Positions 1 to 9,200 of a stretch of DNA of 31,333 bases are shown here, piece after piece (the first letter of the stretch is position 1; every line of letters starts with the position of its first letter). The stretch comes from CAZEHS01 sp964649745 (GTDB taxonomy: Bacteria; Bacillota; Clostridia; Peptostreptococcales; Acidaminobacteraceae), in assembly GCA_964649745.1 (NCBI GenBank), contig CAZYQI010000037.1, positions 1-31,333 on the forward strand. Reading direction: 5' to 3'. The translations under genes were made by a program, and so were the position numbers. Below the pieces are notes generated by a model. It ran no database searches. It was not told where the DNA came from and was given only the letters and a program-made list of their open reading frames with translations.

Positions 1-12
1 TAAGCTTTTTTG

Positions 13-42
13 AACCACCCGCATAGCGGGTGGTTTTCGTTT
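13..42 (+). terminator. Intrinsic terminator of a gene left of the window
   Basis: A perfect 10-bp stem (AACCACCCGC / GCGGGTGGTT) with a 3-nt ATA loop is followed on the plus strand by TTTTCGTTT. On the minus strand the hairpin is followed by C and a run of A, so it fits plus-strand termination better. The first three bases of the window are TAA and could be the stop codon of the plus-strand gene it serves, but frame cannot be tested here. Confidence 0.6.
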
Positions 43-47
43 AATAC

Positions 48-79
48 AAAAAAACTGCCACAATAGTTTCTTGTGGCAG
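48..79 (-). terminator. Terminator of the c-di-GMP riboswitch expression platform
   Basis: On the minus strand, CTGCCACAA pairs with TTGTGGCAG (stem ends at 71-79 and 55-63, loop GAAACTA) and is followed by seven T residues (48-54). The 5' arm contains the TGCC that can also close helix P1 of the upstream aptamer, so aptamer folding and terminator folding compete. This is the usual arrangement for a ligand-activated (ON) transcription switch. Confidence 0.75.
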
Positions 80-150
80 TCGGACGGTCTTGGCATTATT
101 GCTTTAGACTCCTGGCTTTGCGTCCCACCCTTTCGGATGGTTTGCCTTTT
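75..150 (-). ncRNA. c-di-GMP-I (GEMM) riboswitch aptamer
   Basis: Read on the minus strand, this segment carries the GEMM-I signature: GGCAAACC (146-139), a hairpin closed over GAAA, then GGGACGCAAAGCC (126-114), a second arm starting AGTCTAAAGC, and a closing TGCC (78-75) that pairs with the initial GGCA. GEMM-I RNAs bind cyclic di-GMP and control transcription or translation of genes for motility, adhesion and surface proteins. It is about 100 nt beyond the stop of the sortase gene on the same strand and points left out of the window, so its target lies beyond position 1. I matched it by eye to the family pattern; a covariance-model search would confirm it. Confidence 0.88.
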
Positions 151-184
151 TCACATTTTCATTCTTAAATATATCTTAAATTAT

Positions 185-197
185 AAGGGACTCCCTT
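185..197. promoter_or_regulatory. 13-nt perfect palindrome upstream of the riboswitch
   Basis: AAGGGA-C-TCCCTT is a perfect inverted repeat between the sortase stop and the riboswitch. A T-run does not follow it, so it is not a good terminator. A weak TTGAAG hexamer overlaps its minus-strand upstream edge, so it could be an operator near a riboswitch promoter. Its function is a guess. Confidence 0.25.
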
Positions 198-247
198 CAA
201 AAAGTACATTGTCAGTTTTGACGTTATGATGACCAATCGTGCATGTT

Positions 248-946
248 TTATTGAGCCAACCGGGCCTGCACAATAAGGCGATGGGTTGCCACCTTGATGG
301 GGGTACAGGTGATCAGGGTAATGATCTGCTCGCTCCGTTTGCCCTTGAGTACCGAGACATCTGTAGGTTCCACCACCACGATGTTAAAAACGGTGTACGT
401 ATATTCCTTTCCCTCAGAGATGATCTTGATTTCGTCCCCAATGGCCATTTCATCAAGACGGTTGAAAAACCGTCCTTTGGTTTGGCTGCGGTGAGCCGCG
501 ATGGCTGCGTTCCCGTTCTGACCTATGGGGGTGGTCTCCTTCATCCAGCCCGCGCCGATCTTCATATTGGCAAGAGTGGCGCCGTTCATTATGGGAAGCT
601 TCACATTTATCTTGGGAATCAGCAATTGACCTACAGGTTTTTTGGTATTTGTTGGCGGAGCCGGTGCTGCCGGCGTCACGTCGGTGGTATTTGAGGCGCT
701 GGCAGTTGATGTAACTGCCCCAGTGGCGGCTGAGGGCGTTATGGCCGATGGAGTGGCAACCGCTGCCGGAGTTCCGATCTCCAACTCGGGAATCCCGGTT
801 TCTTCGCTGGTTTCAAATACCTGACCGAGATCGCTGTATGTCTGCTCAATCTGTTTTTGCATGTACCAGGTGTAGGCCCTGTCCAAAAGCGGATACGCCG
901 TTACCACAATTCCAATGATTATAAGCAGTGTCGATACTTTTCGCAT
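248..946 (-). CDS. Sortase, probable class D
   Basis: A membrane-anchored transpeptidase of 232 residues, predicted to join sorting-signal proteins to the cell wall or to act in surface assembly. An N-terminal hydrophobic segment (about residues 5-21) is followed by an Ala/Thr/Pro-rich stalk (about 55-101) and the sortase fold. The catalytic set is visible: His152 in AAHRS, Cys214 in TLITCTP and Arg223 in THRLIV. The TLxTCxP form suggests class D. GAGG lies 7 nt before the ATG. It follows the cupin/HD-GYP gene by 67 nt on the same strand, so the two are probably co-transcribed. No LPXTG-type substrate is encoded in the window; the nearby giant surface protein uses SLH domains instead, so the substrate is unknown. 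Confidence 0.88.
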   Translation of the reverse strand: MRKVSTLLIIIGIVVTAYPLLDRAYTWYMQKQIEQTYSDLGQVFETSEETGIPELEIGTPAAVATPSAITPSAATGAVTSTASASNTTDVTPAAPAPPTNTKKPVGQLLIPKINVKLPIMNGATLANMKIGAGWMKETTPIGQNGNAAIAAHRSQTKGRFFNRLDEMAIGDEIKIISEGKEYTYTVFNIVVVEPTDVSVLKGKRSEQIITLITCTPIKVATHRLIVQARLAQ

Positions 947-1013
947 CCTGATACCTCTTTCATGGGTTATAATTTCACGATACCCTTTCTGATTCTTTTT
1001 TGCTGCACGGGGG

Positions 1014-1913
1014 CTATTCCCCCAGTATCTCCGCTAGTATTTCAACGATTTCCGAATCGTAGAACTGCCCCGACATTTTTCGAAGCTCTGCCAGAGCCTC
1101 CGGGACCGATTTCCCTTTTTTATAGACACGGTCTGTCACCATGGCGTCATAGCTGTCGCAAACCGCAAGAATCCGGCCCTCCAGGGATATCTCGTCACCC
1201 TTCAACCCCTTTGGATATCCGGACCCATCCAGCCGTTCGTGGTGGAGGGCGATGATGTCAAAAATCTCCTGACTGAAGTGTTGGCAGATGATATCTTTGC
1301 CATTCAGAACGTGAGACTGCATATGCCTGTACTCTTCTGAAGTCAGTGAACCGGGTTTGTTCAGCACATTGTCTTCAATGTAAATCTTGCCTATATCGTG
1401 ATAGCGGGCAGCCATGGTCATATGATGAAGCGCTCTGGAGGATAGACGGCACCGGATGGCAATCTTTCGGGCCAAGGCGACGACACGGATGCAGTGCTCC
1501 CCGGTATAAGAGTCCTTTGCCTGTATTTCATCCAGAAGCTTTGTAATGTTTCCCGCCATATTCACAAAGCTGCTGTATGTCTGATTGTTGATGGAATGAA
1601 CAAAAATCAGTGTTTCCTCCAGCATTTCAAAGTTCAGAATATCCGGATTGCAGTCCACCACAAACATATCTCCTGCTACAAGGATTGTCTGGGACTCCAC
1701 GTTATAACAGCGCCCCTTCTGGATGATATATGTTTTAATTCCCTCTTCCCTTTGAGTTCCGTCCACACTCAAGGAGCTTCCCCCTGGGAAACGGTAGGTA
1801 TTTACTTCAATATCCCCATGGGTGTATTTTTTACAGATCTCGGCCTGACTGTATGTGGCAAAGATTTTATCAGAAAAATCATTGCTTTTGATAAGCTGAA
1901 GTACACTTCCCAT
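1014..1913 (-). CDS. Cupin-like sensor / HD-GYP phosphodiesterase
   Basis: A soluble protein of 299 residues predicted to hydrolyse cyclic di-GMP. The N-terminal third (about residues 30-105) is a beta-rich segment resembling a small cupin or cyclic-nucleotide-binding-type sensory domain; I cannot name a ligand. The C-terminal HD-GYP domain is intact: TGEH, HDIGK (HD near 172-173), HHE near 224-226 and GSGYPKGLKG. The ATG at 1913 is chosen over the GTG at 1925 because GAGG sits 6 nt before it. It is the first gene of a unit with the sortase. Its product could lower the signal read by the riboswitch at the left edge. HD-GYP assignment is strong; the cupin assignment is moderate. Confidence 0.85.
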   Translation of the reverse strand: MGSVLQLIKSNDFSDKIFATYSQAEICKKYTHGDIEVNTYRFPGGSSLSVDGTQREEGIKTYIIQKGRCYNVESQTILVAGDMFVVDCNPDILNFEMLEETLIFVHSINNQTYSSFVNMAGNITKLLDEIQAKDSYTGEHCIRVVALARKIAIRCRLSSRALHHMTMAARYHDIGKIYIEDNVLNKPGSLTSEEYRHMQSHVLNGKDIICQHFSQEIFDIIALHHERLDGSGYPKGLKGDEISLEGRILAVCDSYDAMVTDRVYKKGKSVPEALAELRKMSGQFYDSEIVEILAEILGE

Positions 1914-2039
1914 AAGTTGCCTCACTGTTTAAAGATTCTTGTATTTGCATACCCACACCTTGTACACGCTATCACTTGGATTTAAGATTAAATTCTGCTT
2001 TACCCTAACCCAGAACTCACCAATTCTCATAAAAATTCA

Positions 2040-2068
2040 GATATATACTTTTTATGGTACCATGTCAG
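2040..2068 (-). promoter_or_regulatory. Candidate promoter of the HD-GYP/sortase unit
   Basis: On the minus strand, CTGACA (2068-2063) and TATATC (2045-2040) are separated by 17 nt and lie about 120 nt before the HD-GYP start codon. The spacing is ideal for a housekeeping sigma factor, but both hexamers deviate from consensus. A TGGTACCA palindrome lies in the spacer. The remaining 1914-2125 interval shows no gene or recognised RNA. Confidence 0.4.
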
Positions 2069-2127
2069 CCGTACTTTGTGGGGATTTTCTATCATCTTTT
2101 GACGCTATCGTTCACACCCTCCTGTAT

Positions 2128-2209
2128 AAAAAAACCACGGAGCCACCTCTCCTCCATCTCTCCCTATTAATTAAGGGGAAGTGGCGGCATCGTTGACCTC
2201 CGCGGTTTT
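2128..2209 (-). terminator. Long terminator hairpin after the response regulator
   Basis: On the minus strand AAAACCGCGGAGG near 2209-2198 pairs imperfectly with CTCCGTGGTTTT near 2142-2131 and is followed by a run of seven T (2134-2128). An inner helix (GCCGCCACTT... with ...AGGTGGC) extends the structure. It separates the sensor operon from the HD-GYP/sortase unit. It could also act weakly on the other strand. Confidence 0.6.
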
Positions 2210-2221
2210 ATCTGATGCACA

Positions 2222-2860
2222 TCATCTGTTCTTATGGGATTTGTTGAAATCATCCAAGAGATAGTCACAGCTTACATTATAGTAATCAGCAAGAAACCGG
2301 ATGCTTTCCAGAGTAGGGCGAATGCGCCCATATTCATAGTTCACAACAGTGGTCCGTCCCACACCCAGAAGCTCAGCGATCTCCTCCTGTGTTTTGCCTC
2401 GACCGACTCTCAGCATCTTTAGCTTTTCTTTCAAGCTTATGTTTGAAGGCAAATCAGCATCTCTTCCCGTTCGCCGCACAACCGCCCGCATAGCGGTAGC
2501 CAACTGTATCAGAAGCGGATCGTAATTCATCGATTTTTCACAATATGCGTCAATATCCAGATGTTCCATGGCATAGCGTCCGGGCATATTTGCCGGAAAA
2601 CCGGTAAGGAGAATGATGTAGATGTCCTGGTTGGTTGAACGTATTTCTTCAACCACCTGCTGCGCAGTGGTGCCAATCAGCAGATAGTCCAGAATCAGGA
2701 CACTGTAGTTTCCCTGGGCCAGCGCTTCAACGGCTGCACGATGATCGGTAAACCCATCACAGGGATAACCTTCCTCTTTCAGCAAAACCGATATAGCCTC
2801 AACCAGCATGCTGTCATCGTCCAATACCATCACTCTGCCTAACGCCTCCGAAAATGTCAT
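2222..2860 (-). CDS. Response regulator with XRE-type DNA-binding domain
   Basis: A 212-residue protein with an N-terminal receiver domain and a C-terminal Cro/CI (XRE) helix-turn-helix. Receiver residues are all present: acidic cluster at 14-16, phospho-acceptor Asp58 in LILDY, Thr86 and Lys109. The XRE domain spans about 147-203 (KTQEEIAELLGVGRTTV... YNVSCDYLL). Most DNA-binding response regulators carry OmpR, NarL or NtrC output domains, so this pairing is uncommon. GGAGG lies 6 nt before the ATG. It is the last gene of a unit after the binding protein and histidine kinase, and is presumably phosphorylated by that kinase. Targets are unknown; autoregulation or control of the adjacent surface-protein genes are possibilities only. 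Confidence 0.88.
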   Translation of the reverse strand: MTFSEALGRVMVLDDDSMLVEAISVLLKEEGYPCDGFTDHRAAVEALAQGNYSVLILDYLLIGTTAQQVVEEIRSTNQDIYIILLTGFPANMPGRYAMEHLDIDAYCEKSMNYDPLLIQLATAMRAVVRRTGRDADLPSNISLKEKLKMLRVGRGKTQEEIAELLGVGRTTVVNYEYGRIRPTLESIRFLADYYNVSCDYLLDDFNKSHKNR

Positions 2861-2929
2861 CCTATCCCTCCGCTCTCGCTTATATATCGTTTATATCTAC
2901 CGCTTCTCTAAATCACCCAAACGCATCCT

Positions 2930-4453
2930 CTATGAAACCTGGTCAACAACCGGGATTCTAACAACAAAGCTGGTACCTTCGTCTTTTTCAGACACGAATG
3001 AGATCGTTCCGGAAAACATGCCCCGAATAATCTGGTTCGATACATAAAGGCCCAGCCCTGTGCCTTCGTTCCCTTTTGTTGTCACAAACTGGTGGAGAAG
3101 CATCCCCTTGATGCTTTCATCAATACCGATTCCTCTATCTGCAACAGTAAAGATCAACACACCCGACACTGCTTCAATCCGAAAAGTGACGGTTCCGCCG
3201 CCTGATGCATAGGATTGTGCGGCATTCAGAACAATATTGCCAAGAACTTGGGTAAGTCCATTGATTGACCCGCTCACACGATAGCATCCTTCCGCATGGT
3301 TTTCGGTCCGCAATACGCAGCTTCGCATTTTCATTTCATGAGACACCAGCACATCGAGGAATTGAACCAATTCTTTGGTATCAAGTTCAGAAACAGCGCA
3401 TGTTTCATTATCCGATGCATAGCCTGATAAGGTTCCGGTAATCCGCTCCATATATTTCAACATTTCGATTATGGACCTTACATCCGCTGATATTGATTGG
3501 AGCTGCTGAACCTCAATGTGCAGGGTGTCTGTTTCCCGCGCAGCGTTACGGATCAGCCCCTCTGTTGATTTACTGATACGGCCGAGAAGAATGCTTGCCG
3601 CCATGATTGGTGTCTTGAGATTGTGTGCGATGCCACCCGTCATGTTTCCGAGTGCCGCCAACCGTTCCCGGTGAATAATTCTGGCTTGAGCTTCGTTCAT
3701 CACCGCAATGGCATTCCTTATCTGCATCAGCTCATCGCCGTTTTCCAGTACAACTACATCTCCTGTATTGATCCCCATTGACGCATTGAGAACGTCTTCG
3801 ATTTCCTGAATGGACTTTTCCGCTGCACTTAAAAGCCGCTGTACCAGATACAGGATGAGCAGACACCCACCCACAACCACCAACAGTAACAGCGCCGCCT
3901 GCATCCTTGCCTGTGTTTCTGCACGCTTTTGAACCTGACTCAAATATAGGTTTTGCGCCTCGGCAAAGGCCTGAAGATGCGATCTGATTTGATCCTCCTT
4001 CGCCGCAAGCTGCTCCTCCTGTTCCTGATGCACCGGATTTCCAAGCGTCAAATAGACCCGCACCTCTTCCCAGTCACCCATATACTCGCGGAAGGCAGAG
4101 TAAAAATTGTTCAGTTCCTTTCTGCTCTCAGGGGCCACGACATTATTGTTCGCATAGATTACGAAGCCCGCAACCGCCTTGTCCCCCTGTCCGACCGCCG
4201 AGATACTGGCCGCCAGATCGTTTCGGTATTCTGCCATTCGGATCTCAAAGCTTATTCTGTCCATTGTCAGGTTGATTTCGTCCACATAACGAAGAATCCT
4301 CAGATTTTCTTTATATCGTTCCTCCAGGGATTGGGACATATGCATAAGGTTGTACACAAAAAACGTGCCGGTGGCAATGATGACCGCCACTGTTACATAG
4401 GTGACGAGTTTTACCCCGAAAATCAAGCTCTTCTGGCTGCTTCCATTGTGCAT
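2930..4453 (-). CDS. Membrane sensor histidine kinase
   Basis: A 507-residue kinase with transmembrane segments at about 15-34 and 186-205 flanking an extracytoplasmic, largely helical region of about 150 residues. A linker/HAMP-like stretch leads to the dimerisation domain with phospho-acceptor His277 in GGIAHNLKTP. The ATPase domain shows the N box (LGNIVLNAAQSY), G1 (DRGIGID) and G2 (GTGLGLYV). The catalytic core is complete. GCGGAGG lies just before the ATG. It lies 42 nt after the binding-protein gene and 69 nt before the response regulator, forming one unit. The external helical domain may contact the lipoprotein encoded upstream; that is inferred from context. Confidence 0.9.
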   Translation of the reverse strand: MHNGSSQKSLIFGVKLVTYVTVAVIIATGTFFVYNLMHMSQSLEERYKENLRILRYVDEINLTMDRISFEIRMAEYRNDLAASISAVGQGDKAVAGFVIYANNNVVAPESRKELNNFYSAFREYMGDWEEVRVYLTLGNPVHQEQEEQLAAKEDQIRSHLQAFAEAQNLYLSQVQKRAETQARMQAALLLLVVVGGCLLILYLVQRLLSAAEKSIQEIEDVLNASMGINTGDVVVLENGDELMQIRNAIAVMNEAQARIIHRERLAALGNMTGGIAHNLKTPIMAASILLGRISKSTEGLIRNAARETDTLHIEVQQLQSISADVRSIIEMLKYMERITGTLSGYASDNETCAVSELDTKELVQFLDVLVSHEMKMRSCVLRTENHAEGCYRVSGSINGLTQVLGNIVLNAAQSYASGGGTVTFRIEAVSGVLIFTVADRGIGIDESIKGMLLHQFVTTKGNEGTGLGLYVSNQIIRGMFSGTISFVSEKDEGTSFVVRIPVVDQVS

Positions 4454-4495
4454 AGAACCTCCGCACGGTTTATCCGATACCTCAAGTCCATCCCC

Positions 4496-6040
4496 CTATT
4501 GCACGCCATTCCCGCCAAGAACCGGAATGGAATTGACGGGATGCAGATAGGCTTCTCCCAGCCACGGTTTTTTCAATAACGATTCCAGGTTATAGGAAAT
4601 CGGCACTGTTGCCCAATCTTCACGGCACAATAGCGCATCCGCCGCTTTATAGAGTCGATCGCGTTTCTGCAGATCACTTTCACTGCGCCCGCTGTCACAA
4701 AGACGGTTAAACTCTCTATTATCGTACTGGCTGGCATGCGGCTGCGAGGAATGGAACTTGTTATACAGAAAATTGTCGCCATCCGGAATGTCCGCCCACC
4801 AGTATGAGAGAATCGCGGTCAACTTTCCGGTCGCGCGAAGTTCTTTTCTTGACTGGGCGTCAATCTGACGGATGTTCAATCTGATGCCTACCTGTTCGAG
4901 CATACTTTTAAGAGCATAATCCGTTTCAATGATTTGGACGCAGGGATAATCCAGATCAAATCCGTCAGGATAGCCCGCTGCAACAATCAACCTCCGCGCT
5001 TCCGCAGGATCGTAGGGAATCCGCGCGTCTGGATTGTGACCGATAACTCCCGGAGGCATAAAAGAATATGCCGGAACAGCGGCCCCCTTCAGGACCTTCG
5101 TGCAGAGCGCCTCTCTGTCGATAGCCAGAGATATGGCCTTGCGCACACGCACATCCTTCAAATATGTGTTCCCATTGTTCAAAAGAAGGTAATGGATATT
5201 CAGCGCCCGTATCGTTTCCAATTCGTCCTTAACGCCTATATTCGCCTGTATGCCGGCCATTTCTTCCGGCGGAACACTTAAGATATCAATGGCATCCCGC
5301 TCATAGCCCGCCAGCATCTCGGAAAAACGGTCAAAAAAAACAACTTCAATGGTATCCACTTTGAAAGCCGCTCCCGAGTAATGGGGGTTCTTCGTCAGAA
5401 TCATACGCTTCCCATCTTCCCATAAAACCGGTTTATACGCTCCCGATCCCACCGGGACATCCACCCACCCGTCTTCCGGAGAGAGGCGGATGTCACTGTT
5501 CATTATGGCTGCGTATGGCGATGCAAGACCCATGATGAAAGGGCCATATTTCTTGGTAAGCACAATTTCAAAATGCCAGTCATCGATGACGCGAAAACCG
5601 GACAATACCCCTTCCGTTCCTTCCATGACAGCAACCGCACCTCTCACACTGTCAAATATCCACGTATTCCAGCCCTCGCTTTCAGGCTTTAGGATCCTTT
5701 CCACTGAATACTTCACATCTTCAGATGTCAGAGGGGATCCGTCAGAAAAAACCTGTCCGCTTCGAAGAGTGAAGCTGTACGTGAGGCCGTCCTCGGATAC
5801 CACCGGAGGGGCTGAAAGCAGACCCGGAACCAGTTTTCCCTTCGAATCGTATTCCATAAGCCGCTGAAAACAGTGTAGGCTGATAAATCCCGTTTCCATC
5901 GTCACATCACGATGCATATCCAGGGTCACCGGCTCACGCATGGCGACTGTTGCCTTCCGGGGCGCACCCGCTGCCGTATCACAGCCCGTAATCGCCATCA
6001 CGCAAAGCATAAACAGAGCATATCGAAGAAGCATCTTCAT
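4496..6040 (-). CDS. Lipoprotein solute-binding protein, oligopeptide family (SBP_bac_5)
   Basis: A 514-residue extracytoplasmic binding protein of the peptide/nickel (DppA/OppA) family. The start at 6040 is chosen because GGGAGAG lies 8 nt upstream and the encoded N-terminus is a lipoprotein signal ending in the lipobox ITGC; an in-frame ATG at 6109 would add 23 residues before the signal. Family features include the N-terminal TVAMREPVTLDMHRD region, SEDVKYSVERIL and a central FMPPGVIGHNPDARIPYDP segment. No permease or ATPase genes adjoin it. The next genes are a histidine kinase and response regulator, so a role as ligand-sensing partner is more likely than transport alone. The ligand (peptide, nickel complex or other) cannot be told from sequence. 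Confidence 0.87.
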   Translation of the reverse strand: MKMLLRYALFMLCVMAITGCDTAAGAPRKATVAMREPVTLDMHRDVTMETGFISLHCFQRLMEYDSKGKLVPGLLSAPPVVSEDGLTYSFTLRSGQVFSDGSPLTSEDVKYSVERILKPESEGWNTWIFDSVRGAVAVMEGTEGVLSGFRVIDDWHFEIVLTKKYGPFIMGLASPYAAIMNSDIRLSPEDGWVDVPVGSGAYKPVLWEDGKRMILTKNPHYSGAAFKVDTIEVVFFDRFSEMLAGYERDAIDILSVPPEEMAGIQANIGVKDELETIRALNIHYLLLNNGNTYLKDVRVRKAISLAIDREALCTKVLKGAAVPAYSFMPPGVIGHNPDARIPYDPAEARRLIVAAGYPDGFDLDYPCVQIIETDYALKSMLEQVGIRLNIRQIDAQSRKELRATGKLTAILSYWWADIPDGDNFLYNKFHSSQPHASQYDNREFNRLCDSGRSESDLQKRDRLYKAADALLCREDWATVPISYNLESLLKKPWLGEAYLHPVNSIPVLGGNGVQ

Positions 6041-6163
6041 TGCGCTACTCTCCCAGTTGCGAATCAATCCGCTATTTCTAATGAAGCTACAGGTTCTGTG
6101 ACACAACACATGATTAATAATAACACGGTCTCCCGCTCATTTAAATCTCAACCTGTTTTGGCG

Positions 6164-6206
6164 TAAAAGAAAACGCTTCTGCATCAAAGGGCGATGCAGA
6201 AGCGTT
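6164..6206 (-). terminator. Terminator of the S-layer-type gene
   Basis: A 14-bp perfect stem (6172-6185 with 6193-6206, 7-nt loop) is followed on the minus strand by TTTTCTTTT. It lies about 45 nt after the stop codon of the giant surface-protein gene and insulates it from the sensor operon. The remaining stretch between here and 6040 has no recognisable gene. Confidence 0.85.
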
Positions 6207-6252
6207 CCACGATAATCTATTGGAGCATGAATGATTTCTTTCGGTTAAGCGT

Positions 6253-9200
6253 TTACTTGATGGCCCGTGCAATAATTGTGACTGCTTCCGCCTTTGTTGC
6301 AAGACCTGCCGGCTTGAAGCTGCCTTCTTCGTAACCGCTCATGAGCCCGTTCTTCACCACGGTTTCTACGGCGCTCTTAGCCCATACAGAGATGCCCGCT
6401 GCATCGCTGAAGGATTTGTCGCTGGAAGCCGCTGTCAGCTTCTTCGCTTTCATAATCATCACAGCCATTTCTTCCCGGGTAATAGAGGCATCCGGTTTAA
6501 AGGTTCCATCGGCATAACCTGTGACAATTCCGTTGGCGATTGCCGCCTGTATAGATGCATCTGCCCAGTGGCCGCTTGTATCACCAAATTGCTTGTCACC
6601 CGTACCTTTAAGGTCCAGCGCCTTCACCAGAACGGTCAGGAACTCCGCTCTGCTGATTTGTTTCTCTGGCTGAAAGGTTCCATCTGGATTTCCGCTGACC
6701 GCCTTCTTCCCAACAAGTTCCTTTATGCTGACTTCAGCCCAGTGACCGACAATATCCTTCAGGCTCACTGCCGATGTTGGAGTCGTTGCCGGAGGTTGAA
6801 TCGGAGTTACCGCTGGTGCAACTGCCGGGGTTGAGATCAGAGCGAAAGATCCGGTTTTAAGCGTGGTGCCCGTTACCTTTCCTGCCTTGTCGTCAACCTT
6901 GATGTCTGTCAGCGGAACCCATGCTCCGGCCTTTTCGTCCAGCCAGCAAAGCTCCAGTTTTTCTTTCTTCAGGTCTACCTTGCTGACAGAGTAGTTCATC
7001 TTCAAGGACCAAGCCTTCTGGAAGTCGGCCGCGTTGATAAGGGTGATTCCCCAGATATCGCTAATGAGCTTTTGGTCCACCTTAAGGTGATTCTTGCTCA
7101 GTTCAGTGATGACGGTTTTCAGGCTGTTATTGGTCTTGAGCGCACCTGCAGGAATCTCCACGCCGATGGCAGACATCTCCAGCTTAGTGACTTCGTTGGC
7201 TTGAATGGTTTGGTAGCTGGCACCGCCGCCTCCACCGCTACCGCCTCCACCGGAGGTACTGCCTCCATTGTTGACGGGGGCCGGGGTGTATGCAACGAAT
7301 TCAGTGAAGTGCTTGGTCCAAATGACTAGGTCACTGCCGGAGTTCTGCTTGCCGTCCTCTTTTCCTGCCGCCAGCAATTCTGCGGCCACATCTTCCCCGG
7401 TTGTTTTAGTGAGCACGGTGGTGATTTCTGTCGGCACACCGTTTCGCACCCATTTCACCGACTTACCGGCCATACCGGGTATGACGATCTTGACAGGTTT
7501 ATCGAAGGTGAGTGCGATGCTATCCAGACCGATTTCCACGCTCTTTTCTGTTGTGGTGTTGGTCTTGATTTCCGGAAGACCCAGATCCCCGTTCCAACCG
7601 GAGCCCGCCGGTGCCGTGATTTTAATGTCCTTGGGCATCTCAATATCCGCCAGCTTGTTGGCCCCGTCTTTGATTTCCATGTTCATGGCGGCCGCTACTT
7701 CAACCTGTGGCTTGCCGGCAACATTGGCTGGCGTTCCCAAATCAATTTTCGCATCCGTTATTGTCTTGTCCACATTGAAGTTCAAAGTGTCCGTATTGGC
7801 AAGCCCGCCAGGAAGCACGAATTCTTTGTTGGTACCGGCGCCGATGGTCACCGGCTCAGCTTTTTTGATGGGTACGTTCAGATTGACCGTGTAGATTTTC
7901 TTGGTGCCGTATTCGGAAGTCACCTCAAGTATCACCGGGTTGACTCCTGCTTTAACCGTCACTGTCTTGGATGTGACCGCTTCACCATTGATACTCACAG
8001 TGGCATTGGCATCGGTCTTGGTCAGCGCGACATCCGCTGTGGTTGCATTATCTGCCAAATCTTTGCTGTAAGTGATAGTCGCTGCGTCGAAACCTGCAAG
8101 GGCTGATCCACCAATTGTGATTCCAGTAAGGGTGTTGATGTCGCTCTTAACGGTCACTACGCAGGTTGCTTTCTTCGTGTTGTCTGCCGCCGATGTGGCC
8201 GTTATTGTAGCGGTTCCTCTTGCCACTGCAGTGACCACACCGCTATTCACAGTTGCCACATTGATGTTGCTGCTTTCCCATATCACATTTTTATTCGTGG
8301 CATTGGCCGGAGCAACGTTGACGGTCAGCGTTTCCACTGCCCCCACTTTCAAAGTCGTTGTGGCTTTATTCAGGCTGACCCCAGCTACGGGCTGCGTAAC
8401 GGTAACCGTGCACGTGGCCTTTTTTGTGCTATCTGCAGCAGAGGTTGCGGTAATTACCGCCGTGCCACCCGCTACCGGAGTCACGTTGCCGTTGGCTACC
8501 GTGGCAACCGCTGTATTGCTGCTGGTCCATGTAACGTTCTTATTGGAAGCGTCTGCCGGAGCAACCGTCGCTGTAAGGGTTCCCGTGCTGCCGCCGGCCA
8601 CAAGAGCCAGGCTAGCGTTGTCAAGGGTGATGCCCGTAACGGCAACCGGAGCCGGAACCGCAAGGGCAATGCTGTATTCTGCAGCAGTCCCATCTTCTGC
8701 GGTGACATTGACCTTCATCGCCGAAGTCACATCCGTTATTGTTTGATCTGTAACGGCGATACCTCCAGAGGACGCCAGAATTTCCACACTGGCTCCCGCA
8801 GAAACAGACAAGCCTGCTTTCAGCGCACTGACTTTTGTGCCCTCCGGCACATTGATGATGTTGCCACTCTGAATGGCTCCAACCGAGGTTGCTGTAATGG
8901 CTTTGGCACTGCTGGCGGCCGTAGCCGTCACGCTCCCGAATTTTTCGGTGAACGTCATGCCCGCTGCGGTGTAAGGCTTCACAACCCACAGGTCAAATGT
9001 GGAACCGTCTTCAATGTTGGTCCCGTTGCCGATGGTGAAGTCGCGGTTCTGAATCGAGCTGGCGTGTATAGAATAGCGTGTGTTCAAATTGGGATCGCTC
9101 TTTTTTGTAACCTTCTGAACATAAATGGCGTCGGCTGCCGGGTCTGCCCCAAGGATTATACGATAGGTTCCGTCTGCCAGCTTTTTCGCAGTAAACCCTG

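Noticed and set aside
6041..6109. Longer start for the binding lipoprotein
   Set aside because: It would place 23 residues before a typical lipoprotein signal; GGGAGAG and the lipobox support the start at 6040.
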